DNA of 64,000 bases from a virus (IMGVR_UViG_3300044733_003647:62001-126000), one strand, 5' to 3'; numbered from the stretch's first letter, positions 1-9,304 are shown. Notes: a model not told the origin generated them from the letters alone. Program-made: numbers and translations.

Positions 1-2667
1 ATTGGTCTGTTTATTGCAAACAATGCACACATTGGTGGAACTACAGTTTCTGCTGTTAGACTGACAACAGGAGTTTTGCAGGCAAACTCTTCTGTTAATA
101 CATCAAACGCATCGATTGTTAATACATTATTCACTAAAGATTTACAGGCAAATTCAACAGTTAATACAGCAACCGCTTCTGTAACTGGTACCACATTTAC
201 CAATGTACTACAAGCCAACACATCAACAAACACAAGTAATGCTTCGATTGTTGGAACGACATACACCGGTATGTTACAAGCCAATACTTCTGCAACTGTT
301 GGTACATTGCAAGCTAATACATCCACAAATACTGCAACTGCGTCCGTAACAGGCACAACATTTACTAATGTGTTGCAGGCAAATACGTCAACTAACACCG
401 CGACAGCATCCGTAACTGGTACTACATTTACCAGTGTGTTGCAAGCCAATACATCGACAAATACTGCCACAGCATCTGTCACAGGCATCACATTTACTAA
501 TGTATTACAAGCCAATACTTCTTCAAATACCAGAACAGCTTCCGTAACAGGAACAACATTCACTGGTTCATTACAGGCTAATACATCGACAAATACTGCC
601 ACAGCATCTGTCACAGGCACAACATTTACGGACATTTTACAAGCGAATACGACCGCAATAGTTGGTACATTACAGGCCAACACAACTGTAATTGCACCAA
701 CATCATCCGTATCTGGTACAACATTCACCAATGTTTTACAGGCCAATTCGACCGTCAACACAGCAACAGTATCTGTAACTGGTACAGTAATTACAAATGA
801 AGTTGCAGCAAACACATCTGTAAATTCTCCATTAGTTGTTGCGAATAATATTACATCAAACAACACAATTACTGCAAATAATATTTTTCTTTCTAATGTA
901 TTGAATGGAAATACAAGCACTGCTTATTTTAATAGTATACTTGTTCAAGGTGGTGGTCTAACAATTAATGGAAATTTTGTTTTAACTGGAACAACAGTTT
1001 ATACAGCAAATACATTCTTACTTTCCGCCAACGTATCAACCGCAGTATCCAGTTTCTACAATGTTGACAGAGGTTCAACTGGCGTCGATGCTGCATTTCG
1101 TTGGAATGAACCTGCCAAATATTGGGACACATTGAATGTCACTTCAAACACATATTATCGTGTATTGACTGATGAATATTTCAACGATACATTAACATCG
1201 ACTAGCACAACATCTGTTGCAACTGCAAACGCAGTTAACGCATTAAATACACTTTATAATACATCAAATACGTTCTTGCAAGCTGGTGTTATTTCTGCTG
1301 GTTTGTATGCAAACGGAGCATTCTTAAGAGCTAATGCTGCATATAATTCTCAAAATACAACTGGCACATACGCAAATAATGCATATGCACAGGCAAATAC
1401 AGCAACTAATAACGCAGCTGGTGCATCACTTTATGCCAATGGTGCTTTCATACAAGCCAATGCAGCGTTTTTGGTAGCAAATACAGCAACTAATAACGCA
1501 GCTGGTGCATCACTTTATGCCAATGGTTCTTTCATACAAGCTAATGCTGCGTTCTTGAGAGCCAATACACCAGATGCTATAGCGAATTCGGCTGCACTAT
1601 ATGCAAATGGTGCTTTTACACAAGCAAACACTGCGACCACTAATGCAGCCACAGCCGACAGTAAAGCAGTAACAGCTGGTTCTTATGCTAACTCCGCATA
1701 CGGACAAGCAAACACTGCTACAACCAATGCAGCAATAGCAGACTCCAAAGCTGTTACGGCTGGTTCTTATGCAAACTCAGCATATGGTCAGGCTAATACC
1801 GCAACTAATAATGCCGCAGGTGCTTCTCTATACGCCAATGGTGCTTTTAGACAAGCTAATGCTGGTTACGCTCAAGCGAACACTGCAACAACCAATGCTG
1901 CAACAGCAGACTCTAAAGCTGTCACTGCCGGATCATATGCAAACTCCGCATTCACTCAAGCCAATTCGGCTTTCTCAACAGCAAGTAGTGCATTGAATGC
2001 AAGTAATCTTTCCAGTGGTACTGTTCCTCTCGCTAGACTGAGTGGCATCACAACCACACAATTGAGTGCTAGTGCTGGTATTACGAATACACAGTTGTCA
2101 AGTAGCACAATTTCTGGTGTTTCCTTGGGTGGAACTTTATCTTCACACTCAGCGGGAACATATTTGGTTGGTGATGTTTACAATGGCAGCACATCAAGAA
2201 CATGGTCTGTTGATGCCACGACAACAGGTACCGCAAATAAAATTGCTGCAAGAGATGGTTCGGGTGACATATACGCAACAGTGTTCAGAGGTCTTGCAAC
2301 TAGTGCCAACTACGCTGACTTGGCAGAAAAGTATTTGGCTGATCAAGAATATGAAGTTGGAACAGTTGTTGCTGTTGGTGGCGAAGCAGAAGTTACCGCT
2401 GGTTCATATGGAGATAGAGCAATCGGAGTAGTATCTGCTCATCCTGCTTATATGATGAACAGTGAACTGGAAGGTGGAACTTATATTGCACTTAAAGGTA
2501 GGGTTCCAGTGAAAGTATCTGGCACTGTGCGTAAAGGACAACGTTTGGTTGCATATAACAACGGTACGGCTGTTGCAGCAGTGCCACATGCAAATGACGT
2601 TTTCGCAATCGCACTAGAATCGAGTGATGATACTGGAGTAAAACTAATTGAAGCAGTGATTTTATAA
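1..2667 (+). CDS. Tail fibre / virion adhesin, 5' truncated by window edge
   Basis: The frame is open from base 1, so the start lies upstream of the window. The visible part has an N-terminal array of about 22-residue repeats (LQANTSTNTATASVTGTTFT type), then ANGAF/QANAAF/TADSKAVTAGSYANSAY repeats typical of fibre shafts. The C-terminal domain of about 115 residues (ADLAEKYLADQEYEVGTVV onward) resembles the C-terminal domain of many T4-like aquatic phage fibres. Such repeats usually form trimeric beta-structured shafts. The same ANGAF/ATTNA/NSAYTQAN units recur in the large fibre at 16191, so the two genes share recombining cassettes. I infer a distal tail-fibre or adhesin role. The receptor is unknown. 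Confidence 0.75.
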   Translation: MGLFIANNAHIGGTTVSAVRLTTGVLQANSSVNTSNASIVNTLFTKDLQANSTVNTATASVTGTTFTNVLQANTSTNTSNASIVGTTYTGMLQANTSATVGTLQANTSTNTATASVTGTTFTNVLQANTSTNTATASVTGTTFTSVLQANTSTNTATASVTGITFTNVLQANTSSNTRTASVTGTTFTGSLQANTSTNTATASVTGTTFTDILQANTTAIVGTLQANTTVIAPTSSVSGTTFTNVLQANSTVNTATVSVTGTVITNEVAANTSVNSPLVVANNITSNNTITANNIFLSNVLNGNTSTAYFNSILVQGGGLTINGNFVLTGTTVYTANTFLLSANVSTAVSSFYNVDRGSTGVDAAFRWNEPAKYWDTLNVTSNTYYRVLTDEYFNDTLTSTSTTSVATANAVNALNTLYNTSNTFLQAGVISAGLYANGAFLRANAAYNSQNTTGTYANNAYAQANTATNNAAGASLYANGAFIQANAAFLVANTATNNAAGASLYANGSFIQANAAFLRANTPDAIANSAALYANGAFTQANTATTNAATADSKAVTAGSYANSAYGQANTATTNAAIADSKAVTAGSYANSAYGQANTATNNAAGASLYANGAFRQANAGYAQANTATTNAATADSKAVTAGSYANSAFTQANSAFSTASSALNASNLSSGTVPLARLSGITTTQLSASAGITNTQLSSSTISGVSLGGTLSSHSAGTYLVGDVYNGSTSRTWSVDATTTGTANKIAARDGSGDIYATVFRGLATSANYADLAEKYLADQEYEVGTVVAVGGEAEVTAGSYGDRAIGVVSAHPAYMMNSELEGGTYIALKGRVPVKVSGTVRKGQRLVAYNNGTAVAAVPHANDVFAIALESSDDTGVKLIEAVIL

Positions 2668-2670
2668 ATT
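2663..2670 (+). promoter_or_regulatory. Possible late promoter TATAAATT
   Basis: One mismatch from the T4 late consensus TATAAATA. It overlaps the stop codon of the fibre gene and lies about 80 bases before the oxidative-modification cassette. If active, the cassette is transcribed late with the virion genes. Confidence 0.3.
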
Positions 2671-2677
2671 TCGAAAT

Positions 2678-2717
2678 CCTGAGATCCGGCCCGAAAAAAA
2701 TCGCCGCGCATCTCAGG
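2678..2717 (+). other. Intergenic hairpin at left edge of the modification cassette
   Basis: CCTGAGAT (2678-2685) pairs exactly with ATCTCAGG (2710-2717). The 24-base loop is GC-rich, unlike the surrounding AT-rich DNA. Outer bases TTCG/CGAA can extend the stem. T-rich sequence follows at 2730-2742, so it could act as a weak terminator. It could also mark the junction where the cassette joined the fibre gene. Confidence 0.4.
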
Positions 2718-2749
2718 TTCCGAAAAGTCATTTTTACTTTTTGATTGTT

Positions 2750-3265
2750 ATGATTACACTAGATGAGTTTGAAAACTTCTTACACACCGATTTGGTATAT
2801 GAACAGAAAATAATCTCTGTCATTGATGATCAATCGCGTCAAATATTTCTGGATGGAATTGGTGAACTATATAAACATACAGGCAGCACCATAAAACTGG
2901 AACAAATGGAAAAATACAGTCAAAGTATTTTTCAGAAATGCCAGAACCTTAGAAAAAAATACTCACATAATGGTCCGGTAACTTGTCATGCATTTCTGGC
3001 ATTCAAAGGTTCCAAAAGTTTTGGTTTGCATATAGATCCGGATGATGTTATAATTGAATGTATTTTCGGCTCAAAAACTCTGTTTGTTAATGATGTGAAA
3101 AATGTATTGAAAAGTGGTGACTGTATCTATATACCAGCCAACACACCACATGAGATCATTAATGAAGACAAGTCTTTGATATTGAGTTTTGGATTAGAAA
3201 AATTTTATGTTGAAAAGATAAATCATGGACTTAATGTTCTATTTGAAGACGACGGAAACTTGTAA
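2750..3265 (+). CDS. JmjC/cupin-like Fe(II) oxygenase
   Basis: A 171-residue protein. I start at ATG 2750 instead of the in-frame TTG at 2741. The C-terminal half has a cupin/JmjC-type metal site: H94-x-D96 (GLHIDPDD) and a distal H134 (ANTPHEI), with the small-residue turn of a double-stranded beta-helix. Known relatives are 2-oxoglutarate/Fe(II) hydroxylases of protein residues, such as ROXY/JmjC types, which are generally larger, so this is a minimal version. It is the first gene of the cassette, and its 3' end overlaps the next radical SAM gene. I infer hydroxylation of a protein or peptide. A non-enzymatic cupin is the alternative. Confidence 0.55.
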   Translation: MITLDEFENFLHTDLVYEQKIISVIDDQSRQIFLDGIGELYKHTGSTIKLEQMEKYSQSIFQKCQNLRKKYSHNGPVTCHAFLAFKGSKSFGLHIDPDDVIIECIFGSKTLFVNDVKNVLKSGDCIYIPANTPHEIINEDKSLILSFGLEKFYVEKINHGLNVLFEDDGNL

Positions 3266-4280
3266 CTTAAACTGTTTACATTGTTTTACCAGTGGTTCCA
3301 AAGGCGCAAAGATATATTGGAATCACATCAAGGTTGCCGACTGGTTACACAGAATGGCAGCACAAACACAATATGCACCACACGTTCACTTTGAATTTCA
3401 TGGTGGCGAACCATTCTTGGCAGATATATCTTCTATGCAGTATGTGTATGACAATTGCCAGAACTTATGGAAAAGTCAAAGTTGGGGCATCACAACCAAT
3501 CTGGCTTTCAAACTAGACCAAGAAAAAATAGACTTCATTATGGGTCCATTGGGTGGCAGAGTCGGTACCAGTTGGGATCCAGATATTCGATTTGCAAATC
3601 CTAAACAGTATGATCTGTGGAGAAAGAATGTGCAGACACTGATTGATATGGGTGTCGTTGTGAAACTATTCATCAGTGTAACTAAAGGCACGATTGCAAT
3701 TGAACCTATCGAACTACTAGAGTGGGTCAGATCACTCGGTGTCAAAGAACTGGCACTAGAAAGACTGACGATGAACGGCAGTGCCAAACAAAACCTACAT
3801 ATATTTCCCACAAATGTGGAACAGGACGAATGGTTTCTGAAGATGCACCATCAGAGTGAAGAACATGGTGCAAGAGGTTGGTTTGATAATGAATTTCTGG
3901 AAACGGTGTACAATAAATTCGAAACGGGTTTCACCGCAGGCGGAACATTCTGTAGAGATTGTGAAGAGAAGTTATTCACACTAAATGCGGATGGAACCAT
4001 ATCTGGATGCCCAAATTCTGCACCGGAGTTTCAATTTGGCACGATAGATGATGATATAGAAAGCCTTATAAATAGTCCAACCAGATTGGAAAACATTGCA
4101 TGTGAAAGGTCTAGGGATCCTAGATGTTATTCGTGTGATGTATTTGAATATTGTGGCGGAGATTGTCATCAACTAGAATGGGAAAATGATGTGTGTGGTG
4201 CACCAAAAAGTTTGATGAGATTCTTAAAAAGCAATCAAAAAAGAAAAGTATGGATATTAAAAGATGGCAACATTAACTAA
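3225..4280 (+). CDS. Radical SAM/SPASM peptide-modifying enzyme
   Basis: A 351-residue protein. The N-terminal CxxxCxxC (C13, C17, C20) binds the SAM-cleaving 4Fe-4S cluster, and GGEP (60-63) is the SAM-contact motif. The C-terminal region from about residue 240 to 340 is rich in spaced cysteines (CRDC...GCPNS...CYSCDVFEYCGGDC), a SPASM auxiliary-cluster domain. SPASM enzymes typically install crosslinks or oxidations on ribosomal peptides or proteins, or mature sulfatases. The gene overlaps the oxygenase upstream by about 40 bases (an internal ATG at 3234 is possible) and overlaps the candidate substrate gene downstream by 17 bases. That makes it the enzyme most closely coupled to the CHxS-tailed protein. 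Confidence 0.8.
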   Translation: MDLMFYLKTTETCNLNCLHCFTSGSKGAKIYWNHIKVADWLHRMAAQTQYAPHVHFEFHGGEPFLADISSMQYVYDNCQNLWKSQSWGITTNLAFKLDQEKIDFIMGPLGGRVGTSWDPDIRFANPKQYDLWRKNVQTLIDMGVVVKLFISVTKGTIAIEPIELLEWVRSLGVKELALERLTMNGSAKQNLHIFPTNVEQDEWFLKMHHQSEEHGARGWFDNEFLETVYNKFETGFTAGGTFCRDCEEKLFTLNADGTISGCPNSAPEFQFGTIDDDIESLINSPTRLENIACERSRDPRCYSCDVFEYCGGDCHQLEWENDVCGAPKSLMRFLKSNQKRKVWILKDGNIN

Positions 4281-4836
4281 CCCTATAAGAACACAAAACA
4301 TCGTTGATAGATTTGCAGATTACGTAACCGCAACATCAGCTTCAGGTATTTCATGGGGCACAAACGCATATCCATTTGCAGAATTTGATGGTGGATATTT
4401 TGGTGGTTCAACTAGTGGAAGAGCAATAGGCATAAATGGAGGAAGTATTGGTTCTTCCGGCACAAGAATTACAGCATCAAATATTTACAATACACTTGTG
4501 AATGAAACTGCGGCATACACTTCAATCAGGAACTTACGTGCGATATTGTTTGTCGATGGCGCCGGTGGCAACACCGGTTCACGCCCAACACCCGGTGTTA
4601 TTTACGACCAAACAGCTGTTGCGTACATGAACGGTAGTTATCTTCAAAGCATTGGTACACCAGCAAATAATGGTGTAGCTTCCGGAAATGTCGCGTCTGC
4701 CACAAATCTAGAATCATTCTTTAACACATTAAGAAGTACATATAATAGTGCAAGAGGAAGTACAGTGACTATACAAGTTAACGTCTGTCATGCTTCTTGC
4801 CATTCGTCATGCCATGGTTCGCGTTCTAGGAGATAA
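4264..4836 (+). CDS. CHxS-tailed protein, candidate substrate of the cassette
   Basis: A 190-residue protein, Gly/Ser/Asn/Ala-rich and resembling a virion structural domain through residue 171. The C-terminus ends CHASCHSSCHGSRSRR. C175, C179 and C183 are the only cysteines, each followed by His, and Ser follows two residues after each His (HAS, HSS, HGS). The basic RSRR end follows. Regular Cys/His/Ser spacing next to SPASM radical SAM genes recalls precursors of ribosomally made modified peptides, including the His-Xaa-Ser (HxsA) systems. This link is by motif only. The gene sits inside the cassette, overlapping the upstream radical SAM gene. A metal-binding tail with no modification is the alternative. 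Confidence 0.55.
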   Translation: MATLTNPIRTQNIVDRFADYVTATSASGISWGTNAYPFAEFDGGYFGGSTSGRAIGINGGSIGSSGTRITASNIYNTLVNETAAYTSIRNLRAILFVDGAGGNTGSRPTPGVIYDQTAVAYMNGSYLQSIGTPANNGVASGNVASATNLESFFNTLRSTYNSARGSTVTIQVNVCHASCHSSCHGSRSRR

Positions 4837-4838
4837 TA

Positions 4839-5558
4839 ATGAATGTCGTTGAAACAACTGCGCCAGTATCTATTGATAATTTAAAAAAATATTTCACAGA
4901 CAAAACAACTTTTTTTGTTATCAACTATAAAGACAGTACCTTAAAAGGTTCAAAACTTTTGACATATATTTCCAACCTGGACATACCATGTGATATCTCT
5001 TTTAAAGATTGTTCGAATGAAGAATGCTTTGAAATGATCAAAGATTACTTGAATACATCCATGATTGTTAATGTTCCATCTTTAGAAAGTTCTACGATTG
5101 CAATTCTTCATCAAGCAAAAGGATTGATACCGCCGATTGATAAAGAATTCATTGAACAGAATAGAGAAATTTTGAATAAATGGATATCTAAACTGGAAAG
5201 TTTGACTCTTTATAATATGCATATCATCAAAGATGATGCATTTAAACAGTTCGTTGATAGTTTTCCGGTTGATGATACAAAAGAAATGAACGGAGTTAAT
5301 TTCATAAGTCTGTTAAAACACAAAAATTTATATTCGTTCTTTCAGAACACAAATCAAAACAGTTTAAAATTTTATTCACACTATTTTAATGAGTACGTTT
5401 TTAAAGGTAAGAATTTATTTTCTTACTGGGCAAACGAAAACAATCCTTTATTTTTGCTTACATATGGTATCGCTGAAGGGCTGGTTAAAGAAAATGAATA
5501 CGTTGAAATGAAAAATAAAACTATTCAGGAGTTTAAAGATGTTTCATCTGTTCAATAA
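4839..5558 (+). CDS. Cassette protein of unknown function (239 aa)
   Basis: I do not recognise this family. It is soluble-looking, Lys/Asn/Phe-rich, with no signal peptide or membrane segment. It has an excellent ribosome-binding site (AGGAG) lying inside the last codons of the CHxS-tailed gene, and starts two bases after that gene's stop, so the two are probably translated together. Its end overlaps the next gene by 20 bases. The position right after the candidate substrate suggests a partner, recognition or export protein, but nothing in the sequence proves it. Confidence 0.6.
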   Translation: MNVVETTAPVSIDNLKKYFTDKTTFFVINYKDSTLKGSKLLTYISNLDIPCDISFKDCSNEECFEMIKDYLNTSMIVNVPSLESSTIAILHQAKGLIPPIDKEFIEQNREILNKWISKLESLTLYNMHIIKDDAFKQFVDSFPVDDTKEMNGVNFISLLKHKNLYSFFQNTNQNSLKFYSHYFNEYVFKGKNLFSYWANENNPLFLLTYGIAEGLVKENEYVEMKNKTIQEFKDVSSVQ

Positions 5559-6576
5559 AGTTTATATCGTTTCAGATAGTTTGATTGATATAAACTTTGA
5601 TAGAGTGGTGCTATCGGAGAAGTATGGAATTAAAATGTCCGAACAATTGGACAAAGTTTCATATGGTGAGTTATTAATGTATGCAGACAAATTTGCAAAT
5701 CTGGGAAAATCTTTCGATAATTTTGTAAAAGCACTACACGATCATAGTTCAAAAACAAACAAAAGTGTTTTGGTGTATGTTGATGACAAAAATTTTATCG
5801 AATTGACAAGTAATTGGTTAATTAGACTATTCAAAAATATGGATGCAAGCACTGCTTGGTTCGTTGTTGATTCTTATCTAAAGAAAACGAAGAAAAGCCA
5901 ATCTTGGAGAAATAATCACTCTTCTTCACAAGTAGAAATATACAAAGATGTGAGTGAAACAGAATTCAAAAAAGTATTTGGTGGTCTTACTATTGACAAA
6001 GTTGATGCAGTGTATACCACAATCAGAGAACAGATAAGTTTAGAATTTTTAGTCGCGTCTTATAAACATGATGGTTCAAACTTACCACAATTAATTGTTT
6101 CTTTAGAAAAAATTCTAAAAAGAACACTACAAGAAATATTGTTGGAGATAAAACACACTGTGTATAAGAACCAACATAAACCCAACTTTAATATTCCATT
6201 CGATGAAACATTTTTTGGCAATTCAACACTGTATAAATCTGAACTACTTGGTAAAGTTGGTGAAGCATCGAATGTTGATATCATAAATTCTTCCGAAGAA
6301 GACATTAAGAAATTCAAAGATATAGCCAAACAAGTCTATATGAATTGGGATAAATTCTCTGAGAATTCTCCCATCATCAAGAAACTGGACTTGCTTGATC
6401 TGCTGCGCGGCGGCTTAACAAAAGAAGAAGTCGATAAAGTTTTACAGATGGAAAAAGAAGATACATCGAACAGTAGAGTTTATCCATCTAGCGACGAAGA
6501 ACACATCAACATCTACTTGTTGGATCATGTATTAAATCAAAACTCGGAACAATTGAAATCATATCAACTTAGATGA
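5539..6576 (+). CDS. Cassette protein of unknown function (345 aa)
   Basis: Not recognised. The N-terminus (KVYIVSDSLIDINFDRVVLS) looks like a Rossmann-type beta-alpha start. The remainder is charged and helical, with no cysteine clusters and no membrane segments. The start is supported by AGGAG eight bases upstream, within the previous gene. The stop overlaps the next start in an ATGA arrangement, so it belongs to the same translationally coupled operon. A peptide-recognition or scaffold role is possible but speculative. Confidence 0.6.
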   Translation: MFHLFNKVYIVSDSLIDINFDRVVLSEKYGIKMSEQLDKVSYGELLMYADKFANLGKSFDNFVKALHDHSSKTNKSVLVYVDDKNFIELTSNWLIRLFKNMDASTAWFVVDSYLKKTKKSQSWRNNHSSSQVEIYKDVSETEFKKVFGGLTIDKVDAVYTTIREQISLEFLVASYKHDGSNLPQLIVSLEKILKRTLQEILLEIKHTVYKNQHKPNFNIPFDETFFGNSTLYKSELLGKVGEASNVDIINSSEEDIKKFKDIAKQVYMNWDKFSENSPIIKKLDLLDLLRGGLTKEEVDKVLQMEKEDTSNSRVYPSSDEEHINIYLLDHVLNQNSEQLKSYQLR

Positions 6577-7202
6577 AACAAAATGATTATTATGATTTAG
6601 GTTTTTTTCAATCGAATGTACCTGATGATATCTTGAAATTACTTTGGTCGGAAGTTTATCTGACTGAGTGGATGAATGATTCGGAAGAGGGTATCTACAA
6701 ACAAATACCTTCTTGGTACAAAAAGAAAAACAAATATGAATTGAAGAAAGATGGTTCAAATAGATCCGAATATGAACGTCTGATTGGAAAAGAAGTTTTC
6801 GAAAAGACTCCGATCACACTGATAAAAATTGGCAATAAACTTATAGAGAATGATCAATTTGATTTTTTCAGAACTTACTACAAATCACACGAATTAAAAT
6901 ACATTGATCTCTGGAATGGTTCAGAGAGTATAGATTACCATTTCGATACGATAAATGGATGTGACACGCTCATTCTGATTTATCTTACAGACTCCGAAAA
7001 GTGGTCGAGTGAATGGGGCGGTTCTATAACCATGAAGAAACAAGTCGGCAACATTTGTCATTATGAACAAAAAATTCTTCCTAATAATGGAACTATGTTG
7101 GTTATAAACAATGCAAACCCACTTGTCATGCACAAGGTAGAAAAACTTCATAACACATCAATAAATAGATACACCTTCTCTTTTATTTACAAGTGGTTTT
7201 AA
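6573..7202 (+). CDS. 2OG-Fe(II) oxygenase (short paralogue)
   Basis: A 209-residue protein with the facial triad H123-x-D125 ... H187 and the 2-oxoglutarate-binding R199, in the order and spacing of prolyl-4-hydroxylase-like dioxygenases. A W-x2-EWGG motif follows the HxD strand. It is clearly homologous to the C-terminal two-thirds of the enzyme at 8204 (shared LWNGSE/FWNGSE, EWGG, ILPN-G, INRYTF). Family members hydroxylate peptide or protein side chains, or other small substrates. Its location between radical SAM genes suggests a shared peptide substrate. The start overlaps the preceding stop. Confidence 0.75.
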   Translation: MKQNDYYDLGFFQSNVPDDILKLLWSEVYLTEWMNDSEEGIYKQIPSWYKKKNKYELKKDGSNRSEYERLIGKEVFEKTPITLIKIGNKLIENDQFDFFRTYYKSHELKYIDLWNGSESIDYHFDTINGCDTLILIYLTDSEKWSSEWGGSITMKKQVGNICHYEQKILPNNGTMLVINNANPLVMHKVEKLHNTSINRYTFSFIYKWF

Positions 7203-7203
7203 A

Positions 7204-8223
7204 TTGATAGCTGAACATGTATTGAATATACACAATAAGAGACCAGATACTGGTGAAATTATTGTAACACTGTTTGAATATTGTGATCTGAGTTGTTTAT
7301 TCTGCAACCAAGACCACGATAGCTATGAGGGTATCGATACAATAGTTGGTAAATTTGACTCAATTAAATTGTCAATTGACCAGCAAATAAAAAAAGGCAA
7401 AAAGCAAATCTCCATACACATGATGGGTGGAGAATTATTCTCGGATACAGTAGAAGATAAAGTATTCGACGACTACGCCGAACTCACCAAGAAATTACTG
7501 GCATACGGCAAAGAAATAAACATACCTTTAGAAGTTTCTTTCATTACCAACTTTATATGGGAAAAGAAACAAAGAATAAAGAAATTTCTGGACGATAACG
7601 AAATATCGGTTATGACTAGTTATGACCCGTCAGGTAGATTCAACAAAAAAACTTTTGAAGTCTACAAAAAAAACATACAAGATTTTAAAGAATATATAAT
7701 CAGTGTCAACGTCATTATGACGAAGCCAAATATAGATAAATTCATGTCGGACAATGTACCGTTTTTTGATTACTTGTACGAAAACTTTCCAATCTATTTT
7801 GATTATTATGGACCAGGAAAAAACCATGAATTTCTAATGGCGAAAGACATTGAGATTCGTGACTTTATGAAGTACATGTTTGAGAACTGGAACAATTGTC
7901 ATCCGTTCAAAACATTTGCCAATAAAACCGCAAACAAAATGTCATGCATGGATACGCATACTGTTATGCCATCTGGAAAATGGGGTGGTTGTGGTTACTT
8001 TGAGAATTTGGAGAAAGTTATACCTATTAAAGTTGTGACTGAACAACAATGGTTTGATAGTTACAATTGTTACGAATGCGAACACCTACAAAGGTGTACT
8101 ATGGGGTGTTTTATGAGCAATCACGTGAAAGACATGAGAACTCAAGACACATGTTGGTTAAAAGAAGTCTATGACTATGTTGATTTAAAAGTTGGAAACG
8201 AAAATGATATTACCATTAATTGA
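7204..8223 (+). CDS. Radical SAM enzyme with C-terminal cysteine domain
   Basis: A 339-residue protein. CxxxCxxC at C27, C31, C34 (CDLSCLFC) and GGE at 75-77 define a radical SAM core. The C-terminal region (CYECEHLQRCTMGC...C) is SPASM-like and likely holds auxiliary clusters. The start is TTG at 7204, one base after the previous stop and with no clear Shine-Dalgarno, so expression probably depends on coupling to the upstream oxygenase. The gene alternates with oxygenase genes along the cassette. Substrate and reaction are unknown; peptide or protein modification is inferred from the SPASM-type tail. Confidence 0.75.
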   Translation: MIAEHVLNIHNKRPDTGEIIVTLFEYCDLSCLFCNQDHDSYEGIDTIVGKFDSIKLSIDQQIKKGKKQISIHMMGGELFSDTVEDKVFDDYAELTKKLLAYGKEINIPLEVSFITNFIWEKKQRIKKFLDDNEISVMTSYDPSGRFNKKTFEVYKKNIQDFKEYIISVNVIMTKPNIDKFMSDNVPFFDYLYENFPIYFDYYGPGKNHEFLMAKDIEIRDFMKYMFENWNNCHPFKTFANKTANKMSCMDTHTVMPSGKWGGCGYFENLEKVIPIKVVTEQQWFDSYNCYECEHLQRCTMGCFMSNHVKDMRTQDTCWLKEVYDYVDLKVGNENDITIN

Positions 8224-9304
8224 ATTAAACAAAGATTTCATTGCCTCGGAGGCAATTCATTACGTTCAAAGAACATATACAGATTTTAAATTTGAATATG
8301 ACTTGCTTCGCAGAGACATACACATGGTCATCGACATATTCATGGGTGAATTGCATGTGGAAGGTGGTGTTTACTCCTATGATATCGAAGAAGGTAAAGA
8401 TGATTCTTACTTTCAACTGAACAGATACAAAAGGTCGTTTACAGTTTTCAGAAATCATTCAGATGAAACAATAAACTGTATACAATACACGGCAAACTTA
8501 ATAAAAGATGTAATCACAAATAAAAAAATTCAACCAGTTTACAATACACAATTTGAACAACTGTATGATACTAAACAAAAATTCAATGAAGAAAAACTAG
8601 GTGAATTTGATACGATTTGTGGATTGATTGTTGCGAATTCTGCCGCAGGTTCAAACAGAAATTACCATATTGATTTCATTGAAGAATATTTCGATAAAGG
8701 TTTCGTTGTGACCAAAATTCCTCCTCATATTCACGAAAGATTATGGGAAGAAGTCAGAAATACCAAATGGATCGATGCAAAGAAATCAACTTACAAAAAA
8801 GTTCCAGACTGGTATCACGAAAACGAAAAACATTATGTTGATCCTACCGGATATGATAGACCATCTTACGAAAGAAAAATTGGTGCAGACATTTTCACAA
8901 ATGCACCAAAGAGTTTAATTGATATTTCGGATGATCTGATCAAAGATGATACATTCTCACCTTTAAGGATGTATAGACCACCAAATGCCATCACAAAGTA
9001 TCTTCATTTCTGGAATGGCAGTGAGAATTCACCACATCACGTTGATGCAATCGATGGTTCTGACCTAATGGTTTTCTGTTATCTGACAGAAGAAAAGGAC
9101 TGGAAAGAAGAGTGGGGTGGTTACATTAATATTATGAAAGAAGTGAATTCAGAAATAACAAACACCAAAACCATTTTACCAAACGATGGTGTCATGGTAT
9201 TGGTAAACAATTCTGCACCAATCTTCAAACATGGCATTCGGAACTTAATCAAACGCGACATTAATAGATACACATTCATCTTTCATTACACTTGGACATA
9301 TTGA
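8204..9304 (+). CDS. 2OG-Fe(II) oxygenase with extra N-terminal domain
   Basis: A 366-residue protein. ATG 8204 is preferred over the in-frame TTG at 8192; both overlap the previous gene. Residues from about 160 to the end match the oxygenase at 6573 and carry the full site: H279-x-D281, H343, R355. The first 155 or so residues form an additional domain with no motif I recognise, possibly for substrate binding or dimerisation. The presence of two diverged paralogues in one operon suggests successive or position-specific hydroxylations. Confidence 0.75.
   Translation: MILPLIELNKDFIASEAIHYVQRTYTDFKFEYDLLRRDIHMVIDIFMGELHVEGGVYSYDIEEGKDDSYFQLNRYKRSFTVFRNHSDETINCIQYTANLIKDVITNKKIQPVYNTQFEQLYDTKQKFNEEKLGEFDTICGLIVANSAAGSNRNYHIDFIEEYFDKGFVVTKIPPHIHERLWEEVRNTKWIDAKKSTYKKVPDWYHENEKHYVDPTGYDRPSYERKIGADIFTNAPKSLIDISDDLIKDDTFSPLRMYRPPNAITKYLHFWNGSENSPHHVDAIDGSDLMVFCYLTEEKDWKEEWGGYINIMKEVNSEITNTKTILPNDGVMVLVNNSAPIFKHGIRNLIKRDINRYTFIFHYTWTY

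Noticed and set aside
1-1000. CRISPR array, suggested by regular direct repeats near the window start
   Set aside because: Repeats are in frame, degenerate at third codon positions and encode fibre repeats; there are no constant repeats with unique spacers.
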